From NCBI GenBank assembly GCA_030620255.1, contig JAUXFB010000089.1, positions 1 through 6,336 of the forward strand: 6,336 bases of DNA. The letters are read 5' to 3'. Below are positions 4,681-6,336 of the stretch, piece after piece. Positions within the stretch are counted from its first letter, which is position 1. The number at the start of each line of letters is the position of its first letter. The notes under the pieces were generated by a model. That model worked only from the letters and a program-made list of their open reading frames with translations. It had not been told where the DNA came from and made no database searches. The stretch comes from Candidatus Aminicenantota bacterium (GTDB lineage Bacteria; Acidobacteriota; Aminicenantia; UBA2199). Both the position numbers and the translations under genes were made by a program.

Positions 4681-6336
4681 TTAATCTGAACTTTGTAAAA
4701 AGATACTTTTAAACCAATTTAGAGTTTTGATCTCAGTATCAATGAAAAGACCTGCATTTATACCATAATTCCATTTATTAAAATTGTTTTTTAATAAAAA
4801 GTTGTTTTTTATATGCATATCCTTGTTAGATGCTATATATTTATCTTTTCCATTCGCATCTATAAAAAGTCCCAATTGAGATGAAAATGCATGAAACATT
4901 GAATAAATTGAAAATGGAGGTTTTATATCATTAACAATTCCAAATCCATCTCTATCACTTGAAATTTTGTATGTGTCATCTCCATCTAAATCCAGGAAAA
5001 GAGATTGAGACATATTAATAGCAAAACCAAAACCATTTTTTATAATAGAATATTTATCATTTCCTCTTTTATCTAAAAATAGACTGACTGTATAATCATG
5101 GCCAAAACCAAAATTCATTTTCGAATCTCCAGTTCCAATATATCTATCATTACCCTTCTCATCTATTAAAGTGCTTATACAATAATGAGCACCTGATGCT
5201 AAAGAAAAAACAGATGCTTTATACCTGTCATCTCCCTCCCCATCATAGAGTATTCCAATTCCAAACCAATACGCACTCCCAAGAGACCAATTAGCAGATG
5301 TATATTTATCATTACCCTTAATATCAATTAGTGCTCCAATCCCACCTGCCCAGGAATGGCCATCAGATATATCTCCTCTTCTTCCAACTCCACAGCCTTG
5401 AGCATAAGAGTAACTTAATTTACTTTTTGAATGATAATCTCCTCTGCCCGTTACTTTAGCACTGGGCTCTGCATAATAATAATCATCCCCCTTTGAATCA
5501 ATAAGTATACCAACCCCACCTGTTCCACCCAATCCCTGTCCATTTGCCCAGATTCTATAAAAATCTCTTCCTGCATAATCTAATAGCATCCCTACCCCAA
5601 AATATCCTGTACCCTGGCCACTATGTTTTAAAGTATAGCTGTCAGTTCCTGAAAAGTCCGCAAGAATTCCCACACCAATAAGACCTGCTCCCTGTGAAAA
5701 GAAATCAGACCTGTAATTGTCATTACCTTTTACATCAATCAAAATTCCCATACCAAGTATACCTGCACCCATAGAAGGTAAATCATTTGTGCAATTATAT
5801 TTATCATTGCCGGATAAATCTATTAAAATTCCAAAAGGATGTTCAATATCACTATTACCTCCAGGGTTTCCATAATATTTGTCATTTCCTCCAAAATCTA
5901 TTATAAGTAAACTCTTTTGTGTATCTATTCTGTCATATTTATTTCCTCTCACAATTATTTTCCCTAAAGGAGTATTAATGTCAGCATTCTGTTCATTCCA
6001 ATTGATGTTTTTTCTCTTTCTTAGTTCCTTTAAATTATATGCAAGCCTTTCAGCTGCAAAACTTAACCTTAAACAAGAATAATAAAATGAATTTAAATCA
6101 ATTTTTGACATTACATCATCAATTTCAGGAAAATATTCCATTGCATCATATTGTGTATCAACAAGATCTCTTAACTCAAATATTTTTGTCATATCTTTAT
6201 AATTTACATTTCTAAATGCTTTTTTCCACCATTTGTATGATTCAGCTACTTGAAAAAGCATTTCTGAAATTTCTTTTTTTACATCTTTGTGCAGTTTTTT
6301 TGAATCTCTATCATAATCCAAATCAATTCTTGGATA
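4681..6336 (-). CDS. Uncharacterised D-x-x-G-x-D-x-Y repeat protein, predicted beta-solenoid, 5'-partial
   Basis: I do not recognise a function. The frame is open to the right edge of the window. The first possible internal start is TTG at 6321-6319, but the five codons before it are also coding-like (Tyr-Pro-Arg-Ile-Asp), so the real start and any signal peptide probably lie outside. Numbered from that TTG, 546 residues are visible. Residues 1-110 are charged and helical (KKLHKDVKKEISEML, FAAERLAYNLKELRKRKN). A short link, INTPLGKIIVRGNKYD (115-130), leads into repeats covering about 137-530. Each repeat is about 26-28 residues: a glycine-rich strand (GAGLIGVGILAD) and then DxxGxDxY, with a Gln or Ser and GxG opening the next. 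The final segment (GINAGLFIDTE) is a decayed copy, and the chain ends with a short hydrophobic tail. The gene faces the methyltransferase across a 29-nt gap. Similar glycine/aspartate repeat proteins exist as hypotheticals in several phyla, as I recall. Confidence 0.85.
   Translation of the reverse strand, partial: YPRIDLDYDRDSKKLHKDVKKEISEMLFQVAESYKWWKKAFRNVNYKDMTKIFELRDLVDTQYDAMEYFPEIDDVMSKIDLNSFYYSCLRLSFAAERLAYNLKELRKRKNINWNEQNADINTPLGKIIVRGNKYDRIDTQKSLLIIDFGGNDKYYGNPGGNSDIEHPFGILIDLSGNDKYNCTNDLPSMGAGILGMGILIDVKGNDNYRSDFFSQGAGLIGVGILADFSGTDSYTLKHSGQGTGYFGVGMLLDYAGRDFYRIWANGQGLGGTGGVGILIDSKGDDYYYAEPSAKVTGRGDYHSKSKLSYSYAQGCGVGRRGDISDGHSWAGGIGALIDIKGNDKYTSANWSLGSAYWFGIGILYDGEGDDRYKASVFSLASGAHYCISTLIDEKGNDRYIGTGDSKMNFGFGHDYTVSLFLDKRGNDKYSIIKNGFGFAINMSQSLFLDLDGDDTYKISSDRDGFGIVNDIKPPFSIYSMFHAFSSQLGLFIDANGKDKYIASNKDMHIKNNFLLKNNFNKWNYGINAGLFIDTEIKTLNWFKSIFLQSSD
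4732..5913 (-). repeat. Protein-level tandem repeat array: 12 copies of D-x-x-G-x-D-x-Y plus one degenerate copy
   Basis: Within the repeat protein (numbered from the TTG at 6321) the DxxGxDxY cores begin at residues 142, 168, 196, 222, 248, 275, 333, 360, 387, 417, 444 and 488. A remnant lacking the GxDxY half lies at 528. Asp, Gly, Asp and Tyr are present in all 12. Spacing is 26-30 residues except for three longer steps: 275 to 333 (58), 444 to 488 (44) and 488 to 528 (40). These hold insertions, the first containing YSYAQGCGVGRR and SWAGGIG. Repeats 3-5 are the most regular (26-residue period). The copies differ enough in sequence to be old duplications, not recent slippage. Confidence 0.9.

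Noticed and set aside
4732..5913. Calling the repeat protein an RTX toxin or hemolysin-type calcium-binding protein
   Set aside because: The repeats share only the G-x-D-x-aromatic part with RTX nonapeptides; the period is about 27 residues and the GGxGxD glycine pair is mostly absent.
5879..6082. Plus-strand open frame opposite the repeat protein
   Set aside because: It is a shadow of the repeat gene, with Phe/Leu/Ser-rich composition typical of an antisense reading.

Overview
The window is AT-rich (roughly 70% A+T by eye) and tightly packed. It reads with the standard genetic code. It holds six protein genes and no RNA gene, insertion sequence, CRISPR array or intergenic gap over 300 bases. 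The host is a Gram-negative bacterium with heptose-containing lipopolysaccharide (LPS), because the centre of the window makes ADP-heptose and transfers heptose. The Fn3-like tail of the protease and the variant heptose kinase remind me of Acidobacteriota/Aminicenantes-type proteins. That is memory of family style, not a search result, so the phylum is a weak inference.

Layout. (1) Bases 1-1430, plus strand: the 3' part of a secreted subtilisin-like (S8) protease. Its reading frame is open to the left edge and still contains the end of an I9-type propeptide, so the real start lies outside the window. (2) Bases 1502-2951: split versions of the two halves of HldE, the heptose-7-phosphate kinase (rfaE1) and the heptose-1-phosphate adenylyltransferase (rfaE2), overlapping by 14 nt. 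(3) Bases 3082-4651: a WaaC-like heptosyltransferase (GT9) overlapping a small membrane methyltransferase of the isoprenylcysteine/phospholipid methyltransferase type. (4) Bases 4681-6336, minus strand: a convergent gene for a large protein with at least 12 copies of a D-x-x-G-x-D-x-Y repeat. This frame is also open to the window edge, so its start is missing too.

How the genes work together. rfaE1 and rfaE2 would supply nucleotide-activated heptose (GmhA, GmhB and the HldD epimerase are not in this window), and the GT9 enzyme would add heptose to the lipid A-Kdo acceptor. The methyltransferase is translationally linked to the transferase and may modify a lipid or glycan of the same envelope pathway; its substrate cannot be read from the sequence. 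The protease and the repeat protein are not obviously part of this pathway.

Expression. Two good sigma70-type promoters can be read, one before rfaE1 and one before the GT9 gene, both with 17-nt spacers. The first places its start point one base before the ATG, and the second about 7-9 bases before it. No gene start visible here has a Shine-Dalgarno sequence, so initiation appears leaderless or SD-independent.

The least explained element is the D-x-x-G-x-D-x-Y repeat protein, which looks like a beta-solenoid of unknown function.
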